A DNA stretch of 64,000 nt from JAXLYE01 sp046351595 (GTDB taxonomy: Bacteria; Myxococcota_A; Polyangia; Palsa-1104; JAEUJZ01): positions 124,001 through 188,000 of the forward strand of contig JAXLYE010000009.1 of assembly GCA_046351595.1 (NCBI GenBank), in the 5' to 3' direction. Under the pieces are notes generated by a model. That model had not been told where the DNA came from. It made no database searches and saw only the letters and a list, made by a program, of their open reading frames with translations. The position numbers and the translations under genes are program-made. Below are positions 17,701 to 25,240 of the stretch, piece after piece; within the stretch, counting starts at the first letter, position 1, and the number at the start of each line of letters is the position of its first letter.

Positions 17701-18770
17701 TGGCCGGCCGGGTCGTGACGCAGACCTACCAGGGCCTGGGCAGCTACGACGACGTCGCCGCGAGCTCCGCCACCGAGGGCTTCGACGCCCGCACCAGCGA
17801 CTGGACCCCGAGCTCGGACAGCCGGCTCGACGACAGCCAGCCGTGGGAGCGCCGCTTCACCCGCGGCAACGGCGTCTGGCACGGCTTCGACATCGATGGG
17901 CCCGCCGACAACACCGTGGTTTCACCGGCGATCCAGCTGGGCAGCGTCGGGCCGTTCGGCCTGACCATCAAGCACCGCTACGACTTCGAGAAGGACGGCG
18001 CCCAGAACTTCGACGGCGGCATCATCGAAGTCTCCGACGACGAAGGCAAGAGCTGGATAGACGTGGGCGCCTTCATCACGCAGGGCGGCTACAACGGCAA
18101 GCTCGAGAAGAGCACCTCGAACCCGCTGTCCGAGCGCCAGGCCTTCACCGGCCGCAGCACCGGCTACCTCGACGGCGACAAGCCGGGCTACACCAGCACC
18201 GTCCTGACGCTGTCCGATGCGTACAAGGCCAAGACCGTGCGCCTGCGCTTCCGCATCGGCAGCGACGACGCGGCCGGCGCCGAGGGCTGGGACGTCGACG
18301 AGATCGCGTGGACCGGCCTGCGCGGGACGCCGTTCTCGGCGCGCCGCGAGCACCGCGGCAAGTGCGTCGGCAGCGCCCTGACCGTCAGCGCGATGGCCGC
18401 GCCCATGGCCGCCCCTGGCACCTCGGTGCAGCTCACCGCGACCGCGATGGGCGGCGACGGCGAGGTCAGCTTCGAGTGGACGCAGACCGCGGGCCCGTCG
18501 GTGCAGCTGACCGGCGCGGTCACGGCCAGCGCCAGCTTCGTCGCGCCCGAGGTGACCGAGCCGACCAAGCTGGTGTTCCAGGTCGTCGCGCGCGACCGGC
18601 TGGCCCAGAGCGACCCGGCCGTCGTCGAGATCCAGGTCGGCTCGGCCGCCGACAAGGATGGGGGCTGCTCGTTCGTCGGCGCGACCGGGGCGACGAGCTC
18701 CGCCGGCTCGCTGCTCGGGCTCGCGCTCGCCGGCAGCGCCCTCGTCATCCGCCGCCGCCGTCGCCGCTAG
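14781..18770 (+). CDS. M36 (fungalysin-type) metallopeptidase with PA insert and MYXO-CTERM-like tail
   Basis: A 1329-residue secreted zinc protease. Signal peptide with a Cys at 41 (LGAGC, possible lipidation). Propeptide about 60-330. Catalytic domain: zinc motif H645-EWG-H649 ('SHEWGHVLSNRLIG') with the third ligand Glu672 in GEGWSDF; 'NFMHDFFYDPGWNEAAYN' is the fungalysin signature upstream. A PA-type domain (about 495-630, 'GKIAVVDRGACNFVLKVKNAQ') is inserted ahead of the zinc motif. C-terminal beta domains follow: CARDB-like (about 870-970), a jelly-roll MAM-like domain (about 995-1190), and an Ig/PKD-like domain (about 1205-1290). The tail has Cys1296, a hydrophobic helix and RRRRRR, fitting MYXO-CTERM surface sorting. 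AGAAGGAG precedes the ATG. Likely role: degradation of extracellular protein, for predation or nutrition. Monocistronic. Confidence 0.95.
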   Translation: MKRGLTSRLPAGRRTLARLTLGAWGLWGAAASLSLSLGAGCSDGRGTQGLSPAAPAQAAADGERVLPVSAYVVHRDTAAGLPNLAWLEAKRPVAPGTPAAEVAWATLRGLPAAYKLDAAALRSASLVSVHDTGNGPLIASFTQKVEDRDVFGSRMAITLDRHSQPQLASGHLVPAVRPLSTQFVLDEAEAAAAALRGLTAVTVERTENKGREAGGYTALTLVGSTGGVVLNAPARAKQVFFPSRAGLIPAYYVELDVSRSDGQDARMYSLVIDATDGRVLFQNDLTASDSFTYRVYADDSGAFLPFDGPQGTAYTPHPTGNRDKSAPANVPAKLVKLQNAPFSKNDPWLDAGATEAKGNNVWAYADIAAPDGYGMGDVNLPTSAAGTFDYTVDPDTDASKSNEAIHAVTTQLFYTLNFMHDFFYDPGWNEAAYNPQAKNFGRGGTEGDAIKAEAQDNSGRNNANASTPADGRSPRIQMYLFDNSSSQSQITAPMELAADLDSGGASFGPGTFSLTGDLVLVDDGVVSTMMGGAVTDGCETPFKNAAALAGKIAVVDRGACNFVLKVKNAQTQGAAAVVVVNNVAGAGAMGMTGTDATVTIPSVGISKEDGDKIKAKLAAGSTVSVTLKVQKYVRDGSLDTTIVSHEWGHVLSNRLIGNGNGLTNLQGRGMGEGWSDFVALLTITRPEDAMAPSNAGWNGVFPVGTHALAAPGNYAYYDGIRRYPYSADLKKNPLTYRMIEDGVALPMTPKPAFGADGSDNSEVHNTGEVWSAMLFECYTGLLRDTARFTFEQANRRMRDILVASLKITPAAPTVLEARDAVLAAARTIDPRDFQICWDGFAKRGAGMGAKGPDRGTAGNKGVSESYMVGGDVEIAEIKLDQSSTDCDHDDVLDPGESGKLTITLRNIGAKDLADTTVQVSSNNPAVTIKSGSAKAAKLEPYKTTQLTFELAMARDAKPLTAFDLKIDVTDPALMAGRVVTQTYQGLGSYDDVAASSATEGFDARTSDWTPSSDSRLDDSQPWERRFTRGNGVWHGFDIDGPADNTVVSPAIQLGSVGPFGLTIKHRYDFEKDGAQNFDGGIIEVSDDEGKSWIDVGAFITQGGYNGKLEKSTSNPLSERQAFTGRSTGYLDGDKPGYTSTVLTLSDAYKAKTVRLRFRIGSDDAAGAEGWDVDEIAWTGLRGTPFSARREHRGKCVGSALTVSAMAAPMAAPGTSVQLTATAMGGDGEVSFEWTQTAGPSVQLTGAVTASASFVAPEVTEPTKLVFQVVARDRLAQSDPAVVEIQVGSAADKDGGCSFVGATGATSSAGSLLGLALAGSALVIRRRRRR

Positions 18771-18798
18771 GCCGCTGCCTCCCTCCCGCCGCGGCGCT

Positions 18799-20760
18799 TC
18801 AGCGCTGCAGCACCGCGCCCTGCTCGCCGACGGCGTAGAGCGCGGTGCCCGTCCCCCACAGCCCGTACATCCGGTTGCCGACGCCCGCCGGCTCCCAGCG
18901 CCACTCGGTGCCGTCGTAGTGCACGAGGCCCCCGCGCGCGCCGGTGCCGGTCACCCAGACGTCGCGGGCGCTGCGCGCGAACACGTCCGAGAACTGGCTC
19001 AGGCTCTGATACGGCAGGCGCAGCCCGACGTCGGTCTCGGTCCAGTCCGCGCCGTCGAAGTGCCACAGCGCCGGCGCGTTCGGCACGGTGGTGTTGTTGC
19101 CGACGACCCAGACGTCCTTGGGGCCGGTGCCGTGCACGCCGCTGAGCGACAGGTAGAAGTACAGGCTCTTGCCCTGCCAGCTCGCGCCGTCCCAGTGCCA
19201 GACCATGCCGCGGCGGTCGCAGGTGACGAACACGTCGTCCTTGCCGCTGCCCCAGACCCCCAAAAGCGAGCCGTTGATCGAGCCGTCGGGCAGCGCCACC
19301 TCGCTGAAGCGGCTGCCGTTCCAGCGCAGCAGTTTGCCCTCGCTGCCGGCGATCCAGACGTCGTCCTTGCCGCTGCCCCAGATGTCGAAGAAGGCGTTGG
19401 TCACGCCGGCGTCGATCTTGCGCCAGCTCGTGCCGTCGTAGCGCAGCACGACGCCGTTCCAGCCGACGGCCCACAGGTCTTCACTTCCGGGCGGACCCGC
19501 GGGCGCGCCCGGCGGCGACCACAGCGCGGTGAGGTACGTGCTCACGCCGCTCGGCACCGGGCTCCAGACCTTGCCGTCGTAGCGCAGCAGGCCGCCGCCC
19601 GAGCCGACGGCCCACAGCGTGTCGCCCGCGCCCGCGCGCACGTCCACCAGATCCGGCAGCGCTCCGTCGGGCGCGCCGGCCTGCGCCGCGGTGGTCCCGT
19701 TCGAGCGCACGACCGCGCCGCGATCGCCGACCGCAACCAGCTGCGTCGGATCGCCGCCCGCCGCCGTGATCGCGGTGAGATCCAGCGACCCGCCGGTGGG
19801 GATGAGGTTGGCCGTGGTGCCGCTGAGGCCGAGCAGGATGCCGCCGGCGCCGACCGCGAAGGCGCTGCCGCCGGGGAAGGCGACGACGCCGGCCAGATCC
19901 TTCGTATTGCCCGTGGTCACCGCGCTCCACTTGCTGCCGTCGAAGCGCTGCACGCTGCCGCGGCCGCCGACGGCCCAGGCGTCGGTCGGTGACACCGCGT
20001 ACACGGCGCGCGCCGCCAGCGAGCCCGCGAACTTCCAGCTCGTGCCGTCGAAGCGGATGGCCGTGGCGTCGCTCGACAGGCCCCAGATGTCGCGCGGGCC
20101 GCTGCCGTGCAGCGCGATCCAGTAGCGGCTGCCCAGGTCGGTCTTGCTCCACGCCGCGCCGTCCCAGCGCGCGAGCAGGCCGCTGTCGCCGCCGATCCAC
20201 ACGTCGCTCGGGCCGGCGGCGAAGACCGCGCGCACGCCGCGCTCGGCGTTGTTGAAGGCGATGCGGCTGAACCGCGCGCCGTCCCAGTGCAGCACCGTGT
20301 CGTACTCGCCGACGGCCCAGATGTCCTTGGGGCCGGTGCCGTGGATCGCGAACAGGGGGTAGGGCACCGGGCTTGGCACCGCGGCCCAGGCGCGGCCGTC
20401 GTAGTGCAGGATCGCGCCGCCCTGCCCGACGGACCAGACGTCGTCGGGAGCGGTGGCGTACAGCGCGGTCTGGCGGTTGCCGTGCGGGCGCGGGTTGTGC
20501 CAGCACCAGCCGCCGCGGTCGCACAAGAGGCCACTGGTCCCAGGCGCCAGATCCGGCGGCGTCGCCAGATCCGGCGGCGTCGGCCGGAGCATGTCCGCGC
20601 CGTCGCTGGGCACGGGCCGCGCCAGATCCTGCGCGTCTTCGGGAATCGGCGGGTCGGCTGGCGGGTTCTTGCAACCAAGGTCCAGCGCGGTCACCGCGCT
20701 CAGCGCGGTCACCGCGGTCAGCGCCAGCAGCGGGCGGCGGGGCAGGGCAGGGGTCGACAT
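18799..20760 (-). CDS. beta-propeller-repeat lipoprotein
   Basis: A 653-residue lipoprotein: signal peptide MSTPALPRRPLLALTAVTAL..., lipobox LDLG-C with Cys30. A Pro/Asp linker (PPADPPIPEDAQDLARPVP) is followed by about twelve repeats of 40-50 residues, each with the pattern 'W(A/S)VG..G.(I/L)LHYDG..W' (for example 'DVWSVGQGGAILHYDGRAW', 'DIWAVGEYDTVLHWDGARF'). This is a WD40/Ycf48/BNR-like propeller, often mis-annotated by genome pipelines. Role unknown: a surface adhesin or binding scaffold is likely. The start is set by TAAAGT 7 bases before the ATG, with no Shine-Dalgarno; the frame remains open to 20934, but that part overlaps the DUF2325 promoter. The signal-peptide DNA contains short CACCGCG-type repeats that encode TAVTALSAVTAL. 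Confidence 0.88.
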   Translation of the reverse strand: MSTPALPRRPLLALTAVTALSAVTALDLGCKNPPADPPIPEDAQDLARPVPSDGADMLRPTPPDLATPPDLAPGTSGLLCDRGGWCWHNPRPHGNRQTALYATAPDDVWSVGQGGAILHYDGRAWAAVPSPVPYPLFAIHGTGPKDIWAVGEYDTVLHWDGARFSRIAFNNAERGVRAVFAAGPSDVWIGGDSGLLARWDGAAWSKTDLGSRYWIALHGSGPRDIWGLSSDATAIRFDGTSWKFAGSLAARAVYAVSPTDAWAVGGRGSVQRFDGSKWSAVTTGNTKDLAGVVAFPGGSAFAVGAGGILLGLSGTTANLIPTGGSLDLTAITAAGGDPTQLVAVGDRGAVVRSNGTTAAQAGAPDGALPDLVDVRAGAGDTLWAVGSGGGLLRYDGKVWSPVPSGVSTYLTALWSPPGAPAGPPGSEDLWAVGWNGVVLRYDGTSWRKIDAGVTNAFFDIWGSGKDDVWIAGSEGKLLRWNGSRFSEVALPDGSINGSLLGVWGSGKDDVFVTCDRRGMVWHWDGASWQGKSLYFYLSLSGVHGTGPKDVWVVGNNTTVPNAPALWHFDGADWTETDVGLRLPYQSLSQFSDVFARSARDVWVTGTGARGGLVHYDGTEWRWEPAGVGNRMYGLWGTGTALYAVGEQGAVLQR

Positions 20761-20767
20761 GCGCCGC

Positions 20768-20773
20768 ACTTTA
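20768..20773 (-). promoter_or_regulatory. -10 box of leaderless-type promoter
   Basis: TAAAGT on the minus strand, 7 bases before the ATG at 20760; no Shine-Dalgarno sequence. Confidence 0.5.
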
Positions 20774-20937
20774 GAACACTTCCCGATCCGGGACGCCGCG
20801 CGGTCCGGGCGGTTCGGTGCGGCTCGGGCGGCGCCGTCGGTGCCCACGGATCCATGGCGGCGAAACGGGCGCACAGGGACGCGGGGGCTGGCGCCTTTCA
20901 GGACCGTGTCTAATATGGTAGAAGTTGAGTTCAATAA

Positions 20938-20955
20938 AACAGACAGCGTTCACTG
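20938..20955. promoter_or_regulatory. operator-like element, copy 1
   Basis: AACAGACAGCGTTCACTG, 37 bases before the DUF2325 start. A second copy with one mismatch lies before the next gene at 21401-21418. The sequence upstream (20911-20940) is AT-rich and includes TAATAT, a possible -10. Confidence 0.55.
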
Positions 20956-20992
20956 GCCGGCCGCAGCCGTCGGCCATGACAAGGAGACTCCC

Positions 20993-21370
20993 ATGAACGC
21001 CTCGCGCTCTGCCTCGGTCCCGCGCTCTGCCTCGTCGCACCGGCGACCCCGAATCCGCGTCTGCCTGATCGGCGGCGTCGACCGCTCGCCCGCGCTGCTC
21101 TCGCGCGCCGCCGCCAGCGTCGGGGCCGAGGTCGAGCACCACACCGGCCACATGACCGGCCGCGGCGCCGACGGGCTGGCTGGCGCCATCTCGCGCGCCG
21201 ACCTGGTGGTCATCCTCACCGACGTCAACAGCCACAACGCGGTGCTGGCGGCGCGGCGCCTGGCCGTGGCCCGCGGCCGGCGCTACGTGCTGATGCGGCG
21301 CTGCAGCCCGCGCAACCTGGTGGCGCTGATCGAAGAGACCACGACGCAGGCCCTGGACGCGGCGTCGTGA
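20993..21370 (+). CDS. DUF2325 domain protein
   Basis: A 125-residue protein. After a Ser/Arg-rich N-terminus (MNASRSASVPRSASSHRRPR) comes a DUF2325 domain: 'VCLIGGVDRSPALLSRAAAS', 'HTGHMTGRGADGLAGAISRA', 'DLVVILTDVNSHNAVLAARR' and 'YVLMRRCSPRNLVALIEE'. DUF2325 proteins are Rossmann-like, of unknown function, and are often coded beside regulators or stress genes. AAGGAG lies 6 bases before the ATG. The frame is open upstream to 20453, but that region is antisense to the propeller gene and not protein-like. It is followed 101 bases later by the vWA/ARPP operon, whose promoter carries the same 18-bp element, so the two units are probably co-regulated. Confidence 0.85.
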   Translation: MNASRSASVPRSASSHRRPRIRVCLIGGVDRSPALLSRAAASVGAEVEHHTGHMTGRGADGLAGAISRADLVVILTDVNSHNAVLAARRLAVARGRRYVLMRRCSPRNLVALIEETTTQALDAAS

Positions 21371-21390
21371 CCGCGCCGCAGCGAACGGCA

Positions 21391-21418
21391 TGTCTGCTAT
21401 AACAGACAGAGTTCACTG
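21391..21418. promoter_or_regulatory. operator-like element, copy 2, with overlapping palindrome
   Basis: AACAGACAGAGTTCACTG (21401-21418) repeats the element at 20938 with one mismatch. It overlaps TGTCTG-N6-CAGACA (21391-21408), a perfect palindrome whose centre contains TATAAC, a -10-like box. The ATG of the downstream gene is at 21472. Repression by a dimeric regulator is a reasonable inference. Confidence 0.55.
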
Positions 21419-21471
21419 AGGCAGAATCAACGCCTGCGCACACCCGCGCGCCGGCGTGCGATGATGGCGGG

Positions 21472-22971
21472 ATGACGGGGCACAGCGCCGCCGAGCGGGT
21501 GGCGCGCGAAGACCTGGTGCTGTTCATCAACGCCTGCTTCGCCGCGACCGGCCAGTCCGAGTTCTACGGCGACGCCGCCGGCCAGGGCGTCTCGATCCGC
21601 TTTTTGCACGAGTACATCCAGGGCAACTACCGCCGGCTGTACGCGCGCACGCTGGCCGCCGGCATCAACCACTTCTCGCGCGCGCTGATCGCGCTGAACC
21701 TCTTGCGCGCGGGCGCGCCGACCGAGCCGGCGCAGCGCGAGGAGGAAGGCCGGCTGATCCTGGCGACGCTGCTGTCGCTGCCGGCGCACCGGGCGTATCA
21801 CCTATTTCGCGAGGTGCGGTCGCTGCGCATCAACAACCGGCGGACGCGCGCGGTCATGGCCGAGTTCCTGCGGCGGCGGCCGGATCCGGTGTTCGATGCG
21901 GTCAAGTACCGCGCCCACGTGCGCGCCGTGGCGACGCACGCGCACCTCAAGCTGCCGGGCGAGCTCCCGCGCTTCCTGTTCGCGACGATGCAGCGCGGGC
22001 AGGCGTACGAGACGCCGCTGCTCGACGCGTTCCGGCGCGCGCACTACGCCAAGGACGCGATCTACGAGCTGCCGTACAGCATCGCGCACGGGCTGGCGGC
22101 GAAGCACGGCGTGCCGCAGGGCGAGTTCTTGACGCGCATCGCGCCGCGCATGACCGCGGGCGAGCGGCTGCGGCTGCTCGGCACGGCGGAGCGCGCGGAG
22201 GCGGCGCCTCTCGGTGTGGAGCTGGCGCGCGTGCCGCTGACGCGGCTGTGCCTGTACGTCCTGTCGCTGCCGCCCGAGGAGCGGCGCGAGCGGCGCGAGG
22301 AGCTCGGGGCGGCGCTCGGCGCGGCGGCGCGGCGGGCGCTCGGGCGCGGGCGGCAGCGGCTCGGTCGCGTCGCGGCGGTGCTCGATCGCAGCTACTCGAG
22401 CTCGGGCAGCCGCGAGAAGCTGCGGCGGCCGCTGGCGGTGGCGCTGGCGGTGGCACAGCTGCTGCGCGCGACGGCGGACGAGTTCCGCGCCTTCTGGACG
22501 GTGCCGATCGAAGAGGCGGACGAGATCTTCGTGACGCCGCGCGGTCAGTCGGATCTGGCGACGCCGCTGTGCCAGGCGCTGGCCTGGCGCGCGGATCTGG
22601 TGGTCGTGGTCTCCGACGGGTACGAGAACGATCCGCCGGGCGCCGCGGCCGAGATCGTGCGGCGCTTCCGCGCCCACCTCGATCCGAAGCGCAGCGTATC
22701 GTTCGTGCACGTAAACCCGGTCTTCGACTCCGAGCGGTTCGCGCCGCGGGCGCTCGGGCCGTCGCTGCCGACCATCGGGCTGCGCGACGCCGAGGATCTG
22801 CTGACGCTGCTCGGGTTCGCGCGCTTCGCGGACGGCGTGGCGCCGCTCGGCGAGCTGGAGGCGTACCTGTCGGCGCGCATGCCGCTGCTGCTCGCGGTGC
22901 TGGGCGGCGAGCGCGCGATGACAGCAGTGCCGGATGTGCCAGCCGCGCCGCTCTCGGAGGTGCCGTCGTGA
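21472..22971 (+). CDS. vWA-domain protein with Ro60/TROVE-like architecture
   Basis: A 499-residue protein. Residues about 10-240 are helical, with repeat-like segments ('INNRRTRAVMAEFLRRRPDP', 'FDAVKYRAHVRAVATHAHLK', 'YELPYSIAHGLAAKHGVPQG'). Residues about 298-470 form a vWA domain with a complete MIDAS: D305-x-S307-x-S309 in VLDRSYSSSG, Thr364 in SDLATPL and Asp382 in VVVVSDGYEND. A helical repeat domain followed by vWA is the layout of Ro60/TROVE proteins, which hold structured RNA; I infer this from architecture and short motifs only. The start at 21472 has a GATGAT box 6 bases upstream and no Shine-Dalgarno. It overlaps the next gene by 4 bases, so the two are translationally coupled. 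No signal peptide; cytoplasmic. Confidence 0.75.
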   Translation: MTGHSAAERVAREDLVLFINACFAATGQSEFYGDAAGQGVSIRFLHEYIQGNYRRLYARTLAAGINHFSRALIALNLLRAGAPTEPAQREEEGRLILATLLSLPAHRAYHLFREVRSLRINNRRTRAVMAEFLRRRPDPVFDAVKYRAHVRAVATHAHLKLPGELPRFLFATMQRGQAYETPLLDAFRRAHYAKDAIYELPYSIAHGLAAKHGVPQGEFLTRIAPRMTAGERLRLLGTAERAEAAPLGVELARVPLTRLCLYVLSLPPEERRERREELGAALGAAARRALGRGRQRLGRVAAVLDRSYSSSGSREKLRRPLAVALAVAQLLRATADEFRAFWTVPIEEADEIFVTPRGQSDLATPLCQALAWRADLVVVVSDGYENDPPGAAAEIVRRFRAHLDPKRSVSFVHVNPVFDSERFAPRALGPSLPTIGLRDAEDLLTLLGFARFADGVAPLGELEAYLSARMPLLLAVLGGERAMTAVPDVPAAPLSEVPS

Positions 22972-24152
22972 GCAAGAAGGGCGAGCTGATCACGCAGCTC
23001 CGGCTCAAGGGCCTGCGCCCGGCGACGCCGCAGCAGCACGGCGCGATCCGCCTGATCCCGCTGCTGCGCGACGACGTGCGCGGCGACCTGCGGCTGAGCC
23101 GGCGGCGCTACGCCGATCTGGCGGCGGTGACGCTCGACGGCGAGCTGCACGGACCGGGCCTGCGCTACATCGCCTTCGTGCCGCACGGGCTGGTGATGTC
23201 GTGGAGCGAGAAGGGCGAGCCGGTCACCGCCTTCGGCACGCAGCTGTGCGAGGACCCGCCCGACGGGCAGCGGCTGGGGCGCGGGCCGACGACGGTGCGG
23301 CTTTTGCACCGCATGGTGCGCCGCGAGGCCGATCACCGCCTGCGCTTCCTGCCGCTGCACCTGGCGATGGAGGGCTTCCTGTCGCTGCACTTCGGCGGGC
23401 CCGAGATCGCGTGGAGCGAGTACTCGAAGCAGGCAATCCGCTACGGGCTGGATCCGCGTATCGAGTCGGCGGCGCCGGGGCGCAGCGTGAGCGGCCTGGA
23501 AGACGCGCTGCGGCTGTTCGAGATCCACGAGCGGCAGTGCGGCGTGCTGGTGCTGGTCGCGGACGCGCTGGCCTCGGCGTTCGTGGTGCCGCACCCGCAG
23601 GACTACCGGCTGCTGCACGACAGCCTGCTCGAAGACTTCTTCGGCGCGCTGATCCGCGAGTACAGCTGGCAGTACCGTCGGGTGCCGGAGCTCGACTTCG
23701 CGCTGCCGGAGCCGCAGCGCAAGGTCACGAGCGTCGGCGAGCTGCAGTCGATGCTCGGCGCGGCGCGGGCGGCGTGGCGCGACTCGAGCGCGCTGTTCGT
23801 CGACGGCCTGCTCGGTCGCGCGGTGCGCTCCGAGCGCATCTACCAGGCCGGCCCGTTCTCGCTGCAGCGCTTCTGCACCAGCCTGTCGCTGCACGACGAG
23901 AACCACATCGGCGAGGCCATTGTCCGCGACGACGGCACGCTCGAGTACCTGAAGACCTACCGGCTGTCGTCGCTGCAGACCAAGCGTGCCTACCTGCTGG
24001 AGCTGCTCGCGCGGCACCACTTCAACCTGGACGCGGCGGCGGCGAGCCAGTCGCAGACGCGCCACCAGCTGGTGCAGCGCCTGGACGGCGCCGGCTTCGC
24101 TTATCTTCTGGCCGATGAGGTGCTGCGCGCGGCTCGCAAGCACGCGCGCTGA
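22968..24152 (+). CDS. ARPP-1-like domain protein, partner of the vWA gene
   Basis: A 394-residue protein starting at GTG 22968, overlapping the stop of the vWA gene (GTGA) with GGAGG 7 bases upstream. The first 230 residues ('PQQHGAIRLIPLL' through 'ERQCGVLVLVADALASAFVV' and 'YRLLHDSLLEDFFG') resemble the ARPP-1 domain, named for its link to ADP-ribosylglycohydrolase and rhodanese-phosphatase genes. The typical 'hGnlt-PL' opening and the closing 'GQvGvv...g...dvF' strand are both recognisable, from memory only. The C-terminal 160 residues have no family I recognise ('LEYLKTYRLSSLQTKRAYLLE', read in parts). Coupling to a Ro60-like vWA protein suggests a complex acting on RNA or on a modified small molecule. 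No enzymatic function is shown. Confidence 0.7.
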   Translation: MSKKGELITQLRLKGLRPATPQQHGAIRLIPLLRDDVRGDLRLSRRRYADLAAVTLDGELHGPGLRYIAFVPHGLVMSWSEKGEPVTAFGTQLCEDPPDGQRLGRGPTTVRLLHRMVRREADHRLRFLPLHLAMEGFLSLHFGGPEIAWSEYSKQAIRYGLDPRIESAAPGRSVSGLEDALRLFEIHERQCGVLVLVADALASAFVVPHPQDYRLLHDSLLEDFFGALIREYSWQYRRVPELDFALPEPQRKVTSVGELQSMLGAARAAWRDSSALFVDGLLGRAVRSERIYQAGPFSLQRFCTSLSLHDENHIGEAIVRDDGTLEYLKTYRLSSLQTKRAYLLELLARHHFNLDAAAASQSQTRHQLVQRLDGAGFAYLLADEVLRAARKHAR

Positions 24153-24305
24153 AGCGGAGCGGGATGGCGGAGGGCGGCCAGCGGGCGGCCAGCGAGCGAT
24201 GAGGGGGAGGCGGCGCCTGGTGCTTTCCCGAGGTCGGACACTGCCGCGGACAGGGCCGGGAGCAGGCGCCGGGAGCAGGCGCCGGGTCTGCGGCTGGCGA
24301 GAACC

Positions 24306-24947
24306 CTAGAACCCGATGTTCAGGCCGATGCGGGCGGCGGGGTAGCCGAACTCGAAGTTCATGCCGATCGTCTTGGTGAAGTGCAGGTTCAGGCCGAGCT
24401 CGAACAGCGGGAAGCCGCGGAAGATGGTGCCGTTGTAGTAGACGTTGTTGTTGCTGAAGATCCACGGCCAGAAGCCGCCGCCGAGGTTGGCGTAGACGGA
24501 CAGGATCTCGAACAGGTAGAAGCGCCACTGCACCAGCAGGCCGATGGGCAGCGAGAAGAAGCCGTAGTCCGAGCCGAACCGGCCGGCGCCGTCCGGGTGG
24601 AACTGGAAGTCGGTGAAGAAGCCGATGTAGAAGGCGTTGTTCAGCGACGGGATGAAGCCGTTCTGGACGATCGGGAACAGCATCTGGAAGCCCGGGCCGA
24701 TGCCGTAGGCGCCGTAGTAGCCGCAGTACCGGCCGCCGCAGAAGGCGTCGTTGTACCAGCCGTAGCCGTAGTAGGTGCTCAGCCGGAGGTTGATCTCGAT
24801 GTTGCGGCGGCCGCCCCGGAATGGCTTGTCGGCGATAAACTGCGCCTGGGCCTCCTGCGGCGTCGGGATGACGTGGCTGCCATCGCTGACTACGACAGCC
24901 ATCACGACCAGTGAGCAGATAAGCGCCCGGATGTTCATGAGCTTCAT
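24306..24947 (-). CDS. small outer-membrane beta-barrel-like protein
   Basis: A 213-residue exported protein. MKLMNIRALICSLVVMAVVV is a signal peptide ending near 'AQAQF'. The mature part is rich in Gly, Tyr and Phe with amphipathic beta strands ('EINLRLSTYYGYGWYND', 'GIGPGFQMLFPIV', 'LLVQWRFYLFEILSVYANLG', 'TIGMNFEFGYPAARIGLNIGF'), ending in aromatic Phe, as expected for an outer-membrane barrel. Two Cys in 'AFCGGRYCGYYG' could form a loop disulfide. AGGAGG lies 7 bases before the ATG at 24947; a longer frame starts at 25013. Function unknown. Its upstream region (24948-25146) precedes the tRNA gene on the other strand. Two 13-bp GCCGGGAGCAGGC-type repeats (24255-24284) lie just past its stop. 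Confidence 0.82.
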   Translation of the reverse strand: MKLMNIRALICSLVVMAVVVSDGSHVIPTPQEAQAQFIADKPFRGGRRNIEINLRLSTYYGYGWYNDAFCGGRYCGYYGAYGIGPGFQMLFPIVQNGFIPSLNNAFYIGFFTDFQFHPDGAGRFGSDYGFFSLPIGLLVQWRFYLFEILSVYANLGGGFWPWIFSNNNVYYNGTIFRGFPLFELGLNLHFTKTIGMNFEFGYPAARIGLNIGF

Positions 24948-25146
24948 CGTGAGTCCTCCTTCTGTCGAGATCCTGTTCACCTTGCGGGACCGCTGCTGCT
25001 CGCGCGGCGTCACCGCATCTCACACTCTACGAGACGTCCTGCCGCGCGGGCAATTAACGTGCACCAAAGATTTGCCTTGCTCAGGTTTTAGAAGCCGTGT
25101 ACCAATGCGGTCCGTTCCTGGCGCGTTCTTATTTCTCGGGCCTCTC

Positions 25147-25220
25147 GGGCATTTAGCTCAGCTGGATAGAGCGTTGGCCTCCGAAGCCAAAGGCCGCAGG
25201 TTCGAATCCTGCAATGCCCA
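25147..25220 (+). tRNA. tRNA-Arg (anticodon CCG)
   Basis: A 74-base cloverleaf: acceptor stem GGGCATT/AATGCCC with discriminator A25220; D arm GCTC/GAGC; anticodon stem TTGGC/GCCAA with loop CTCCGAA, anticodon CCG; T arm GCAGG-TTCGAAT-CCTGC. CCA is not encoded. It reads CGG, a common arginine codon in this GC-rich DNA. Confidence 0.95.
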
Positions 25221-25240
25221 CTGCGGCGGGACATGTGTCC

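Noticed and set aside
14805..17882. 1025-residue minus-strand frame over the M36 gene
   Set aside because: Antisense to a protein with complete zinc-protease motifs; no domain pattern on the minus strand.
25214..25240. Start of the DMT transporter inside the tRNA gene
   Set aside because: The ATG lies in the tRNA acceptor stem; a start at 25241 is more plausible.
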